DNA from: Streptomyces purpureus
Lineage (GTDB): Bacteria > Actinomycetota > Actinomycetes > Streptomycetales > Streptomycetaceae
Direction: 5' to 3'
Length of the DNA: 64,000 bases
Assembly (NCBI RefSeq): GCF_014648195.1
Contig: NZ_BMQQ01000023.1
Location: forward strand, 18,070 to 82,069
Shown: positions 25,230-35,025 of the stretch, one piece after another
Layout of the letters: every line of letters starts with the position of its first letter
Position numbering within the stretch: the stretch's first letter is position 1
The notes under the pieces: generated by a model
What the model was told of the DNA's origin: nothing
The model's database searches: none
The model's input: only the letters and a program-made list of their open reading frames with translations
Made by a program: the position numbers and the translations under genes

Positions 25230-27125
25230 CTAGCTCTGCCTCGTCCAGCGCTGCGACGCCTCCCCGGCACACGAGGCCGTCACCAGGCCGCTGCTCATGC
25301 CCAGGTCGAGGCAGCCGCCGCCGTATTCGGCCCGCAGGCTGCCGCCCGGACCCGTGCTCCACAGCCGGCTGGCGTCCCCGGAGCAGTCGCCCACGAAGAC
25401 GGCCTGGCCGAGACCGTTGGAGTACAGGCATCCGCCGGTCTGCCGGTTCTCGAGCTTGAAGGTACCGTCCGGCCCGCTCCGCATGGTCCACCGGGCGGTC
25501 GAGTCGGAGCACGCCCCGTGGTCGGAGGAGCCGTAGACCTGGATGATGCACCGGTTGTTGTCGCCGTTGCGGTAGCGGTAGGTGCCGGAGGTCGGGGGCT
25601 TCGTGGCCGTGGGCGTGGCACCGCCGGGGGTCCCCGAGGCGCCCGTGCCGGTGGAGGTGCCAGGGGTGCCTGAGCCGGTGGAGGCGCCGGAGCCTCCGGA
25701 GGGACCTGAGCCGGCCGAGCCGCCGGAGCCGTCCTGGGTGCCGGTCGCGGCGCCTGAGCCGGCCGTCACCTGGGTCCCGCCGCCGGCTCCCGCGCTCTGG
25801 CCCTTGCCGGCGTCCTGGCCCTTGTCCTGGTCCTTGGGCGGCGACGGGGGCGCCGTACGGGGCGGGGTGCCGCCCTTCGTCGGCGGCGTCGGGTCGGCGG
25901 GTGCCGAGACCGCCGAGGAGGGGGTGCTGCCTGCCTGGTTTCCGGGGGTCGACGTGTGCGGCAGGTTCTGGACGACGAGGGTCGTACCACCCGCGACCAC
26001 GACGACGGGGACGACGGCGAGGACGACGCGCGTACGCCGCCGGCGTTCGGGCCGCCCTGGACGCTCGGTTCGCTCAGGCCGCTCAGGTCCTTCAGGGCGG
26101 GCCTCGGACTTCGGCTCCGGCTCGGACGTCCGCTCCGGCTCCGGCTCGGACTTCCGCTCCGGCTCCGGCGTTTCGCCCGCGAGCGGGAGGGTCGGTACGT
26201 CGACCTCCTGTACGTCCGCGGCGAACGCGGCCCGCTCGGAGAGCCGCTCGCTGATCGCTGCCGGCCACAGCGAGGCGGCGAACGGGCCCTGTCGCGAGGC
26301 GCGTTCGAGCAGTTCCGCGGCGCTGGGGCGGGCCTCGGGGTCCTTGGCGAGGCAGCCCGCGACGACCTCGGCGAGGTCCGGCGCGAGAGCCCGCAACGGC
26401 TCCAGGTCGGGCTCCTCGTGGACGATGCGGTACAGCACACCGTGCCCCGACTCGTCCCCGAAGGGCGGCCGCCCGCACGCCGCGTAGGCGAGCACCGAGC
26501 CCAGCGCGAAGACATCGGCGGCGCCGCTCACTCCCTTCGTCCCCGAGGCCTGTTCGGGCGCCATGTAGGCGGGCGTGCCGACGACCATGCCGGTCCTGGT
26601 CAGCTGGCTCTGCTCGGCGGCGCGGGCGACACCGAAGTCGATGAGGGTGAGACCGTCGAGGGTCAGCATGACGTTGGACGGCTTGATGTCCCGGTGCACC
26701 ATCCCGAGCGCGTGCACCGACGCGAGACCGGCCGCCGCCTCCCGCAGCAGCAGCCACAGCGCGGGCACGGGCAGCGGAGCGCCGTGCAGGTCGACGGCCT
26801 CCCTCAGCGTGATGCCGGGGACGTACGCGGTGGCGAACCAGGGCGGCCGCGCCGTGCGGTCGCCGGCCAGCAGCGGTGCGGTGGTCTCGGCGGGCAGTCG
26901 GGCGAGGTTGTCCAGCTCGTGCCCGAAACGGCGCAGGAAGTCCTTGTCCTCGCCGACGACCGAGGCCAGCAGCTGCTTCACGGCGACGTACCGGCCCTGG
27001 TGGACCCCGAGGTACACCCGCCCCATGCCGCCGGCGCCGAGCCGGCCCACCAGCGGAATCGCCCCGATCCGCGGCGGATCCTCCGCCTCCAGCGGCTCGG
27101 CTCCGCTCCCCCTCAGCTCCACCAT
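25230..27125 (-). CDS. Membrane Ser/Thr protein kinase with extracellular ricin-type lectin
   Basis: 631 residues. Kinase domain about residues 20-275: Gly-rich loop LGAGGMGRVYLG, Lys50, catalytic HRDIKPSN (Asp146), DFG at 163-165 and VVGTPAYMAPEQASG. A Glu/Pro/Arg-rich juxtamembrane stretch (residues 310-365) leads to one membrane helix (366-385, VVLAVVPVVVVAGG). A long Ser/Gly/Thr/Pro linker and a C-terminal carbohydrate-binding beta-trefoil follow, with Cys pairs and a final AGEASQRWTRQS motif. PASTA repeats, the usual extracellular part of such kinases, are absent. It probably senses a cell-wall or external glycan; the ligand is unknown. Confidence 0.9.
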   Translation of the reverse strand: MVELRGSGAEPLEAEDPPRIGAIPLVGRLGAGGMGRVYLGVHQGRYVAVKQLLASVVGEDKDFLRRFGHELDNLARLPAETTAPLLAGDRTARPPWFATAYVPGITLREAVDLHGAPLPVPALWLLLREAAAGLASVHALGMVHRDIKPSNVMLTLDGLTLIDFGVARAAEQSQLTRTGMVVGTPAYMAPEQASGTKGVSGAADVFALGSVLAYAACGRPPFGDESGHGVLYRIVHEEPDLEPLRALAPDLAEVVAGCLAKDPEARPSAAELLERASRQGPFAASLWPAAISERLSERAAFAADVQEVDVPTLPLAGETPEPERKSEPEPERTSEPEPKSEARPEGPERPERTERPGRPERRRRTRVVLAVVPVVVVAGGTTLVVQNLPHTSTPGNQAGSTPSSAVSAPADPTPPTKGGTPPRTAPPSPPKDQDKGQDAGKGQSAGAGGGTQVTAGSGAATGTQDGSGGSAGSGPSGGSGASTGSGTPGTSTGTGASGTPGGATPTATKPPTSGTYRYRNGDNNRCIIQVYGSSDHGACSDSTARWTMRSGPDGTFKLENRQTGGCLYSNGLGQAVFVGDCSGDASRLWSTGPGGSLRAEYGGGCLDLGMSSGLVTASCAGEASQRWTRQS

Positions 27126-27175
27126 GTCTCCAAGATCTGCCCCGTCAGAATTGGAATCAGGTTCCAGAATCTACT

Positions 27176-29569
27176 CTAGATCCAGGCCCAGTCGGCGACT
27201 TCGGGAAGGTCCGTGCCGTGTTCACGGATCCAGGCGTGGTGACGGGTACGGGCGTCCGCCATCGCCTGGCGTACGCCCACGGCACGCACCCCGAGCCCCG
27301 GCACACGGTCGATGACGTCCATGACGAGCCGGTAGCGGTCGAGGTCGTTGCTGACCACCATGTCGAAGGGCGTGGTGGTGGTGCCCCTCTCCTTGTAGCC
27401 GCGGACGTGGAGGTGGGCGTGGCCGGTCCGGCGGTAGGCGAGGCGGTGCACCAGCCAGGGGTAGCCGTGGTACGCGAAGATCACCGGCCTGTCCGGTGTG
27501 AAGAGCGCGTCGTACTCGGCGTCGGTCATGCCGTGCGGGTGCTCTCCCTGGGGCATGAGCCGGGTCATGTCCACGACGTTGACGACACGTACGGCGAGGT
27601 CGGGCAGATGGTCGCGGAGCAGTCCGGCGGCCGCGAGCACCTCCTGGGTGGGGACGTCGCCCGCGCAGGCGAGGACCACGTCCGGCTCCCGCGTGCCGTC
27701 CTCGGTGCCCGCCCACTCCCACACACCCGCGCCCCTGGCGCAGTGGACGCGGGCCTCGTCGAGGGAGAGCCAGTCGAAACAGGGCTGTTTGCCGGCGACG
27801 ATCACGTTCACGTAGTCGCGGCTGCGCAGGGCGTGGTCCGCCACCGACAGCAGGGTGTTGGCGTCCGGCGGCAGGTAGACGCGGACGACTTCGGGGCTCT
27901 TGTTGAGCACGTGGTCGACGAAGCCCGGGTCCTGGTGGGAGAAGCCGTTGTGGTCCTGCCGCCAGACGTGGGAGGTGAGCAGGTAGTTGAGGGAGGGGAC
28001 GGGTGCGCGCCAGTGCAGGGTGCGCGCGGTCCTGAGCCATTTGATGTGCTGGTTGACCATGGAGTCGACGATGTGGACGAAGGCTTCGTAGCAGGAGAAG
28101 AGTCCGTGGCGGCCGGTGAGGACATAGCCCTCCAGCCATCCCTGGCAGGTGTGTTCGGAGAGGATCTCCATCACCCGGCCGTGCCGGTCGAGGTGTTCGT
28201 CGGTGTCGGCGGTCCGCTCCTGCCACGCCTTGCCGCTGGCCTCGTACACCGCGTGGAGGCGGTTGGACGCGGTCTCGTCCGGGCCGACGAGCCGGAAGTC
28301 ACGGCGGTCGGCGGTGGCGGCCATGACGCCTTCCAGCAGGTCGCCGAGGACCTTGGCCGGCTCGTGCCGGCTACGGCCCGGCTCCTCGACGGGGACGGCG
28401 TAACGTTCGAGCGGCGGCACGGGCAGGTCACGGGTGAGCAGACCGCCGTTGGCGTGCGGTGTGGCGCCCAGCCGCCGCCGGCCTTCCGGTACGCAGTCCA
28501 GGACGTCCGCCCGTGGGCGGCCGCGCTCGTCGAAGAGCTCCTCGGGGGCGTACGAGCGGAGCCACGCCTCCAGCTGGGCCAGGTGGTCGGGGTTGTCCCG
28601 CACGCCGGCCAGGGGGACCTGGTGCGAGCGCCAGGTGCCTTCCACCGGCAGACCGTCGACCTGCGCGGGGCCGGTCCAGCCTTTGGGTGTCCGCAGGACG
28701 ATCAGCGGCCAGCGCGGCCGCTGGGCCGGACCGCCGGAGCGCGCCGTCCGCTGGATGTCTCGGATGCGGTCGAGGGCGGTGTCCATCGCGCCGGCCATCG
28801 CGCGGTGCACCTGAAGCGGGTCGTCGCCGGTGACGTGCAGGGGGTCGTGGCCGTATCCCCGCAGCAGCTCGTCCAGCTCCGCCTCCGGCAGCCGGGCGAG
28901 CACGGTCGGATTCGCGATCTTGTAGCCGTTGAGGTGGAGGACGGGCAGCACCGCTCCGTCCCGCACCGGGTCGAGGAACTTGTTGGAGTGCCAGGAGGCG
29001 GCGAGCGGCCCGGTCTCCGCCTCGCCGTCGCCGATGACGCAGGCGACCAGCAGCTCGGGGTTGTCGAGTGCGGCGCCGTAGGCGTGCGACAGGGAGTAGC
29101 CGAGCTCGCCGCCCTCGTGGATGGAGCCGGGCGTCTCGGGCGCGACATGGCTGGGGACGCCGCCGGGGAAGGAGAACTGGCGGAACAGCCGGGCCATGCC
29201 GGTCTCGTCCCGGCTCACGTCCGGGTACACCTCGCTGTAGCTGCCTTCGAGCCAGGAGTTGGCGAGGACGGCCGGTCCGCCGTGCCCCGGGCCCCAGATG
29301 CACAGGGCGTCGAGTCCATGCTGTGCGATCACCCTGTTCAGATGGGTGTGCACGAGGTTGAGCCCGGGTGAGGTGCCCCAGTGCCCCAGCAGCCTCGGCT
29401 TGATGTGGGCCGGTTCCAGCGGCTTGCGCAGCAGGGGGTTGTCCATCAGGTAGATCTGCCCGACCGACAGGTAATTGGCGGCCCTCCAGTGGGCATCGAG
29501 CCTGGCCAGCTCCTCGTCGCTCGGCGGGATGCTCTGCGGTGCGCCCTGGGGCCGGGTGACGTCACTCAT
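27176..29569 (-). CDS. xfp: Xylulose-5-phosphate/fructose-6-phosphate phosphoketolase
   Basis: 797 residues, normal length. Thiamine-diphosphate enzyme that cleaves xylulose 5-phosphate to acetyl phosphate and glyceraldehyde 3-phosphate. Diagnostic segments: LLGHWGTSPGLNLVHTHLNR, WGPGHGGPAVLANSWLEG, VIGDGEAETGPLAASWHSNK (diphosphate/metal binding), HLNGYKIANPTVLARL, SHQDPGFVDHVLNKSPEVVR and the C-terminal HGYPWLVHRLAYRRTGHAHL. Cytosolic. It diverges from the GCS2-like ligase gene across about 150 bases. No phosphotransacetylase or acetate kinase gene is next to it. Confidence 0.95.
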   Translation of the reverse strand: MSDVTRPQGAPQSIPPSDEELARLDAHWRAANYLSVGQIYLMDNPLLRKPLEPAHIKPRLLGHWGTSPGLNLVHTHLNRVIAQHGLDALCIWGPGHGGPAVLANSWLEGSYSEVYPDVSRDETGMARLFRQFSFPGGVPSHVAPETPGSIHEGGELGYSLSHAYGAALDNPELLVACVIGDGEAETGPLAASWHSNKFLDPVRDGAVLPVLHLNGYKIANPTVLARLPEAELDELLRGYGHDPLHVTGDDPLQVHRAMAGAMDTALDRIRDIQRTARSGGPAQRPRWPLIVLRTPKGWTGPAQVDGLPVEGTWRSHQVPLAGVRDNPDHLAQLEAWLRSYAPEELFDERGRPRADVLDCVPEGRRRLGATPHANGGLLTRDLPVPPLERYAVPVEEPGRSRHEPAKVLGDLLEGVMAATADRRDFRLVGPDETASNRLHAVYEASGKAWQERTADTDEHLDRHGRVMEILSEHTCQGWLEGYVLTGRHGLFSCYEAFVHIVDSMVNQHIKWLRTARTLHWRAPVPSLNYLLTSHVWRQDHNGFSHQDPGFVDHVLNKSPEVVRVYLPPDANTLLSVADHALRSRDYVNVIVAGKQPCFDWLSLDEARVHCARGAGVWEWAGTEDGTREPDVVLACAGDVPTQEVLAAAGLLRDHLPDLAVRVVNVVDMTRLMPQGEHPHGMTDAEYDALFTPDRPVIFAYHGYPWLVHRLAYRRTGHAHLHVRGYKERGTTTTPFDMVVSNDLDRYRLVMDVIDRVPGLGVRAVGVRQAMADARTRHHAWIREHGTDLPEVADWAWI

Positions 29570-29718
29570 CTGGTCCTCTGCCTTTCCTGTGGAGCCCTGT
29601 CTTCGACGCTGTACGCCTTCCCCGGAACTCTCCGGAGAACAACCTGAGGTGGTTGCGGCGCGCGGGGAGTGGGACGCTGAAGGTGGGAATCTGTACCGAG
29701 GAGACTCGGGAGGCCCGA

Positions 29719-31197
29719 ATGGGACGCGATGTCCCGGCGCTGGTGTTCACCCGTGACGACCGTCGCCAGTTCCGGAACAAGATGCACATGTGCCTCGACG
29801 TGCTGGCGCGGATGCTGCGTGAGTCGCGCTTCGACTTCGAGCGGCCGCAGGTCGGTCTGGAGATCGAACTGAACCTCGTGGGCCCCGGAGCCGAGCCCGC
29901 CATGCGCAGTACGGACGCCCTGGAGGCGATCGCGGATCCCTCCTGGTCGAGCGAGCTGGGCCGGTTCAACCTGGAGATCAACATCGCTCCGCGTCGGCTC
30001 ACAGCGGGCGGCCCCGACTCCTGGGAGCAGGAGATCCGGGACGCGCTCAACCATGCCGAGGAGAAGGCCGCGGCGATCGGCGCGCATCTGATCATGATCG
30101 GGATCCTGCCGACGCTGGAGCTGAAGAACGTGGGTCTGGCCGCGCTGTCGGAGAATCCGCGGTACCACCTGCTGAACGAGCAGATCTTCGCCGCGCGGGG
30201 CGAGGACCTGCTGATCGCGGTGGACGGCGTCGAGCGGCTGAGGACGTACGCGGACACGATCACGCCGGAGGCGGCGTGCACCAGCACGCAGTTCCACCTG
30301 CAGGTTTCGCCGGACGAGTTCGCGGACTACTGGAACGCCGCACAGGCCATCGCCGGGGTGCAGGTGGCCTTGGCGGCGAACTCTCCGTTCCTCTTCGGCA
30401 AGGAGCTGTGGCGCGAGACGCGTATCCCGCTGTTCGAGCAGGCCACCGACACCCGTCCGGACGAGATCAAGGTGCAAGGTGTACGGCCCAGGGTGTGGTT
30501 CGGCGAGCGGTGGATCACCACCGTCTTCGACCTCTTCGAGGAGAACGCGCGCTACTTCCCGGCGCTGCTGCCGCTGTGCGACGACGAGGACCCGCAGGAG
30601 ACGCTGGAGGGCGGTGGCACGCCGGGTCTTGCCGAGCTCACCCTCCACAACGGGACGATCTACCGCTGGAACCGCCCGGTCTACGCCGTCGTCGACGGCG
30701 TGCCGCATCTGCGGGTGGAGAACCGGGTGCTGCCTGCCGGCCCCACGGTGGCCGACATACTGTCGAACGGTGCCTTCTACTACGGACTGACCCGGGCCCT
30801 GGTCGACGAGGACCGGCCCGTGTGGTCGCGGATGTCGTTCTCGGCCGCGGAGGACAATCTGCACACCGCGGCCCGGCACGGCATCGACGCCGAGCTGTAC
30901 TGGCCGGGGATGGGCGAGGTCCCGGTGACCGAGCTGGTGCTGCGGCGCCTGCTGCCGCTGGCCCACCGCGGTCTGGAGCGCGGGGGCATGGACGCGGCCT
31001 GGCGGGAGCCGCTGCTGGGGATCATCGAGCAGCGGTGCGTCACCGGCCGCAACGGCGCGGTGTGGCAGTCGGAGATGTTCCACCACCTCCACGACGTCAT
31101 CCACGCCGACCGGCCCGTCGCGCTGCGGCGGATGACTCAGCAGTACATCGACTACATGCATCTGAACGCTCCGGCGCACACCTGGCCGGTCGAGTGA
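29719..31197 (+). CDS. Glutamate-cysteine ligase-like (GCS2 family) protein
   Basis: About 492 residues from ATG 29719 (MGRDVPALVFTRDDRRQF), five bases after GGGAGG; GTG 29689 would add ten residues. GCS2-type carboxylate-amine ligase: GLEIELNLVGPGAEPAM, RFNLEINIAPRRL (metal-binding Glu residues), TSTQFHLQVSPDEFADYWN, then LTLHNGTIYRWNRPVY and HLRVENRVLPAGPTVADILS. Actinobacteria use mycothiol rather than glutathione, and this long GCS2 group is common in Streptomyces without a proven substrate. It may act on another amino acid or peptide. Divergent from the phosphoketolase gene. Confidence 0.82.
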   Translation: MGRDVPALVFTRDDRRQFRNKMHMCLDVLARMLRESRFDFERPQVGLEIELNLVGPGAEPAMRSTDALEAIADPSWSSELGRFNLEINIAPRRLTAGGPDSWEQEIRDALNHAEEKAAAIGAHLIMIGILPTLELKNVGLAALSENPRYHLLNEQIFAARGEDLLIAVDGVERLRTYADTITPEAACTSTQFHLQVSPDEFADYWNAAQAIAGVQVALAANSPFLFGKELWRETRIPLFEQATDTRPDEIKVQGVRPRVWFGERWITTVFDLFEENARYFPALLPLCDDEDPQETLEGGGTPGLAELTLHNGTIYRWNRPVYAVVDGVPHLRVENRVLPAGPTVADILSNGAFYYGLTRALVDEDRPVWSRMSFSAAEDNLHTAARHGIDAELYWPGMGEVPVTELVLRRLLPLAHRGLERGGMDAAWREPLLGIIEQRCVTGRNGAVWQSEMFHHLHDVIHADRPVALRRMTQQYIDYMHLNAPAHTWPVE

Positions 31198-31280
31198 CCC
31201 GCGCGCCCCGGGGGCCCGAGACCGCGCGGACCGTTCGGGCGTAGGCTTCGCCCGATACGAACGCGTGGGGGCGGGGGCGC

Positions 31281-33356
31281 ATGACGGCTGAGGCGGCACG
31301 GTGGGGTTCGACCCTCGATTCGGTGGTGGTGTACGCGCAGGGCGCGCTCTGCCGCCGCCTGGCCCGGGGCAGCGTGCCGCCGGACGGCTGGCTGCGGGTG
31401 ACGGGACTGCCCCGCTCACTGGACCCGGGCTCACTGCGGGCCCGGGTGCTGGGCGCCCCCGGGGTGCGGGTCACCGAGGCACGGGTGGAGGTCGAGGCCG
31501 AGCCGCCCGGGACCGGCGCGCCGGACGACGTACGGCGTGAGGTGGAGCGGCTGCGTGACGAGTACGCGGCGGCGCAGGAGCGCCGGGAACGGCAGTTGGG
31601 CCTGATCGAGGAGGTCAGGGGTCTGCGGCCGGTGTCCCCGCCCCGCAGACGGGACGAGGGGCACCGCCGCACCCCGGCCGACGCATGGCTGGAGCTCGCA
31701 GGCTTCGTCGACGAGCGGCTGACCGCACTCCACAGCCGCCTCGTGGAACTGGAGCAGGCGCTGCTCCGCGCCGAGCAGGAGCTCATCGTCGCCGAGGACA
31801 CACTCGCCCGCGCCTCCACCGACGCACCGTCAGCGCACGTGCCGACCACGGTCTGCGCGGTCCTGACCCTCGACGGCCCCGCCGGCGCGGAGGTGGAGCT
31901 GGAGTTGGAGTACGGGGTGCCGGGCGCCGTCTGGGTGCCGGCGTACCGTCTCACCCACCGTCAGGGCGACGGCACCGGCCGTCTGGTGCTGCGTGCCTCG
32001 GTCGCCCAGCGCACGGGCGAGGACTGGACCGGGGTGCGCATCGCCCTGGCCACCGCGGACCTCCGGCGCCGCACCGACCTGCCGCGACTGCGCTCGATCC
32101 GGATCGGACGCCGTCAGTCCGCGCCCGCGCCGTCCGGCTGGCGCGAGCCTCCGGCGGGGCTCGCCGACCTGTTCGCCGGGTACGACGCGGCGGGTCCTCG
32201 CCCTGCCACTCCCGCCGCGTCCGCGGCTGTGCCTGTGGCTGCGGGAGCTGGATACGCGCCCGGCTCCGCGCCGCCACCCCCGCCGCCGGCTCCCCAGGGC
32301 TACGGCGCGCCGATGCCGGTCGCCGTCGACCGCGGGTTCTCGGGCCCGGCCGGCAGGCCGGGCAGCGGCGACAGGTCCTTCGCCGGTGCCCCCGCCGCCA
32401 TGCCGCCGGCGGCTCCGGCGGCCCCCGGCTTCGCCGCGCCGCCACCACTCGCGGTCCCCGCGGCTCCCGGCGCCGCCGCGCCACCCCTGCCGCCGCCGCT
32501 CACGCCACCGCCGCCCGGTCCGCCGCAGCCCAGCGACGCCGAGCTCGACTACGCCGCCCTCGTCCTGTCCGGCCCCGACGAGCGGGGCGGCCGCCGAGGC
32601 CGGCTGTTCCCCGGCGCTCCCGTGGACGCCGTGGCGGCCGAGTACCGCCGCCGCGCCGAAGCGGTGGCCGCGCTGCCGCTGCCCGGACACGCCGTACGTC
32701 CCCGCGAGTCCGCCGGCTCCTTCGACCACCGCTTCGATGCCGCCGCCCGCGCCGACGTTCCCTCGGACGGTACCTGGCACACCGTCACCGTCGGCGAGAT
32801 CCCGGTCGGCCTGCGCACCGAGTACCTCTGCGTGCCGTCCGTGGAGCAGACGGTGTACGCGACCCTGGTGCTCTCCAATGCCACCGACCAGGCCCTGCTG
32901 GCCGGCCCGGTCGAGGTCACCGTCGACGGCGACTTCCTGCTGACGGCGGCGCTTCCCACGCTCGCCCCCGGCGGTGTCCGCCGCGTCGGCCTCGGTCCGG
33001 CCGACGGAGTGCGGGTCACCCGCCGGACGCACCTGCGCGAGTCGACTTCCGGCCTGCGGAACAACACCACCGTGCTCGACCACGGCGTCCACGTGGAGCT
33101 GGCCAACCGGCTCGCGCGGCCCGTCACCGTCGAGGTCCACGAGCGGGTGCCGGTCACCTCCGAACCGGACGTCCGGATCGAGGAACGGGCCGACTGGGCG
33201 GTGCCCGAAAACGGCGCCGGACCCGAGGACCACCCCCCGGGCACCCGCGTCTGGCGGGTGGACCTGCCCGCCGGCGGCACCGCCGCCCTCGACGGCGGCT
33301 ACCAGATCCGTATCCCGGCCGGCAAAGCCCTGGTCGGCGGTAACCGCAGGAGCTGA
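31281..33356 (+). CDS. DUF4139 (mucoidy-inhibitor MuiA type) protein, long form
   Basis: 691 residues. The N-terminal DUF4140-like part (LDSVVVYAQGALCRRLARGS) is followed by a coiled coil (residues 85-180: VERLRDEYAAAQERRERQLG and LEQALLRAEQELIVAEDTLA). The first half of a DUF4139 domain follows (LELEYGVPGAVWVPAYRLTH, RTGEDWTGVRIALATADLRR). A Pro/Ala-rich insert of about 140 residues (near 285-420) interrupts it, then the DUF4139 end (FLLTAALPTLAPGGVRRVGL, RLARPVTVEVHERVPVTSEP). Such proteins are beta-rich and of unknown biochemical role. Six bases separate it from a shorter paralogue. Confidence 0.85.
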   Translation: MTAEAARWGSTLDSVVVYAQGALCRRLARGSVPPDGWLRVTGLPRSLDPGSLRARVLGAPGVRVTEARVEVEAEPPGTGAPDDVRREVERLRDEYAAAQERRERQLGLIEEVRGLRPVSPPRRRDEGHRRTPADAWLELAGFVDERLTALHSRLVELEQALLRAEQELIVAEDTLARASTDAPSAHVPTTVCAVLTLDGPAGAEVELELEYGVPGAVWVPAYRLTHRQGDGTGRLVLRASVAQRTGEDWTGVRIALATADLRRRTDLPRLRSIRIGRRQSAPAPSGWREPPAGLADLFAGYDAAGPRPATPAASAAVPVAAGAGYAPGSAPPPPPPAPQGYGAPMPVAVDRGFSGPAGRPGSGDRSFAGAPAAMPPAAPAAPGFAAPPPLAVPAAPGAAAPPLPPPLTPPPPGPPQPSDAELDYAALVLSGPDERGGRRGRLFPGAPVDAVAAEYRRRAEAVAALPLPGHAVRPRESAGSFDHRFDAAARADVPSDGTWHTVTVGEIPVGLRTEYLCVPSVEQTVYATLVLSNATDQALLAGPVEVTVDGDFLLTAALPTLAPGGVRRVGLGPADGVRVTRRTHLRESTSGLRNNTTVLDHGVHVELANRLARPVTVEVHERVPVTSEPDVRIEERADWAVPENGAGPEDHPPGTRVWRVDLPAGGTAALDGGYQIRIPAGKALVGGNRRS

Positions 33357-33362
33357 CACCCC

Positions 33363-34952
33363 ATGTCCACGGCACCCACCTCCACGACGGCCACCGCCAC
33401 GGCACCGGAGCCGATCGCCGTCCCCGTCACCGCCGTCACCTGCCTGGAGGACCGCGCCCACGTCGAGCGGGCCGTCGTGCTCGACCTGGCGGCCGGGGTC
33501 CAGCGCCTGCGGCTGGGACCGGTCAGCGCGCTGGCCGTCGACCGTACGCTCCACGCCGACCTGACCGCCGACCACCCGGCGAACGTCCTCGACCTGCGCA
33601 TCGTCCGCACCTGGACGCCGCGCGGGCCGGTGCCGTCCGCCGACGACTCCGCCCTGCGCCACCGCATGCACACCCTGGAGGAGGAGCGCCTCACCCTGGA
33701 GCAGCGGCGCGAGCGGCTGCAGGCCCGCCTCGACCTGCTCGGCCGTCTCGCCGCCGACGTGCTGCGGGAGATCGGCGAGGGCGCCGGCGCCGGGGAGTGC
33801 GAAGGGGCCCGCTGGACCCGGGAACTGGACCGGGTGGACGCCGAGCGCGAGACGTACGCCGAGCAGCTGCGCACCGTGAAAGCCCGGCTGGCCGCGCTCG
33901 ACGCCGAGTCCGGCGAGACGCGGCGGGCCATGGACCTCACCGAGGAGGAGCCCGCCGAGCTGGTCGGTCATGTCGAGCTGACCGTGGAGGCGGCCGTCGC
34001 CGGGCCGGCCGAACTGCGCCTGAGCCACCTCACCCCGTGTGCGCTGTGGCGGCCTGCGTACCGTGCCGTGCTCGACGGTGACTCGCTGACGCTGGAGAGC
34101 GAGGCGATGGTCTGGCAGCGGACCGGCGAGGACTGGTCGGACGTACGGCTGACGCTGTCGACGGCCCGGTCGGCGTCGGCCACCGAGCCACCGCGCCTCG
34201 CCGAGGACCGGCTGACGCTCAGGGACCGCTCCGCCGCGGAGCGCCGCACGGTCGACGTCGAGCTGCGCGAGGAGGAGATCGGGGAGCTCGGCCCGGTCCC
34301 GGTGCTCGGCCTGCCGGGGGTGGACGACGGCGGCGAGGCGCGGGTGCTGAGCGCCCCGGCGCCGGTCTCCGTGCCCGGTGACGGCCGCGCCCACCGGCTG
34401 CCGCTCTCCGTCTTCACCACGGCCGCGAGCAGTGAGTACGCCTGCTCACCGGAGCTGTCGCCGCTGGTCACCCAGGTCGTGCGGTTCGACAACCGGTCCG
34501 GCCATGTGCTGCTGGCCGGGCCCGTGGACCTCGTCCGCGGCAGTGGGTTCAGCGGCCGCGGCACGCTGGACTTCACCGCTGCCGGCGCCCCCGTGGAGCT
34601 CGCCTTCGGCAGCCGCGACGACCACCGGGTGGTCCGGCAGGCCGAGGAGTCCCGCGAATCCGCCGGGCTCACACAGCGGACCGTGGTCACGCGCACGGTC
34701 CGGCTGCACGTGTCCCGGTTCTCGGCTCCCGGGGAACAGGGCGAACGGGTGGTCGTCGTCCGGGAGCGGATCCCGGTCTCCGAGGTCTCGGCGGTGGAGG
34801 TACGTCTGCGCAAGGAGGCCTGTTCACCGGTGCCCGACGCGGTCGACGCCGAGGGGATCGCCCGCTGGGACGTCGCCCTTCCTCCCGGCGGGCGCCGCAC
34901 GGTCACCCTGGTGTACGAGCTGTCGGCGAGTTCCAAAGTCGCCGGGCTCTGA
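33363..34952 (+). CDS. DUF4139 (MuiA type) protein, short form
   Basis: 529 residues from ATG 33363, with AGGAG upstream. Same architecture as its neighbour but without the Pro-rich insert: DUF4140 start (VTAVTCLEDRAHVERAVVLD), coiled coil (residues 95-190, EEERLTLEQRRERLQARLDL) and a DUF4139 barrel (LTPCALWRPAYRAVLDGD, RTGEDWSDVRLTLSTARSAS, GRGTLDFTAAGAPVELAFGS) ending KVAGL. The two genes are a tandem duplication that has diverged and probably form a complex. No signal peptide, so likely cytosolic. Confidence 0.87.
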   Translation: MSTAPTSTTATATAPEPIAVPVTAVTCLEDRAHVERAVVLDLAAGVQRLRLGPVSALAVDRTLHADLTADHPANVLDLRIVRTWTPRGPVPSADDSALRHRMHTLEEERLTLEQRRERLQARLDLLGRLAADVLREIGEGAGAGECEGARWTRELDRVDAERETYAEQLRTVKARLAALDAESGETRRAMDLTEEEPAELVGHVELTVEAAVAGPAELRLSHLTPCALWRPAYRAVLDGDSLTLESEAMVWQRTGEDWSDVRLTLSTARSASATEPPRLAEDRLTLRDRSAAERRTVDVELREEEIGELGPVPVLGLPGVDDGGEARVLSAPAPVSVPGDGRAHRLPLSVFTTAASSEYACSPELSPLVTQVVRFDNRSGHVLLAGPVDLVRGSGFSGRGTLDFTAAGAPVELAFGSRDDHRVVRQAEESRESAGLTQRTVVTRTVRLHVSRFSAPGEQGERVVVVRERIPVSEVSAVEVRLRKEACSPVPDAVDAEGIARWDVALPPGGRRTVTLVYELSASSKVAGL

Positions 34953-35025
34953 ACCGACGGAATGGATGAGGCCGGGAAAACGAGTTCGGACTTCTGACCG
35001 CTTGTCACGCGGGAGTGCCCTGTAC

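Noticed and set aside
31830..34394. Minus-strand frame of 854 codons
   Set aside because: It is antisense to both DUF4139 genes and has no recognisable domain.
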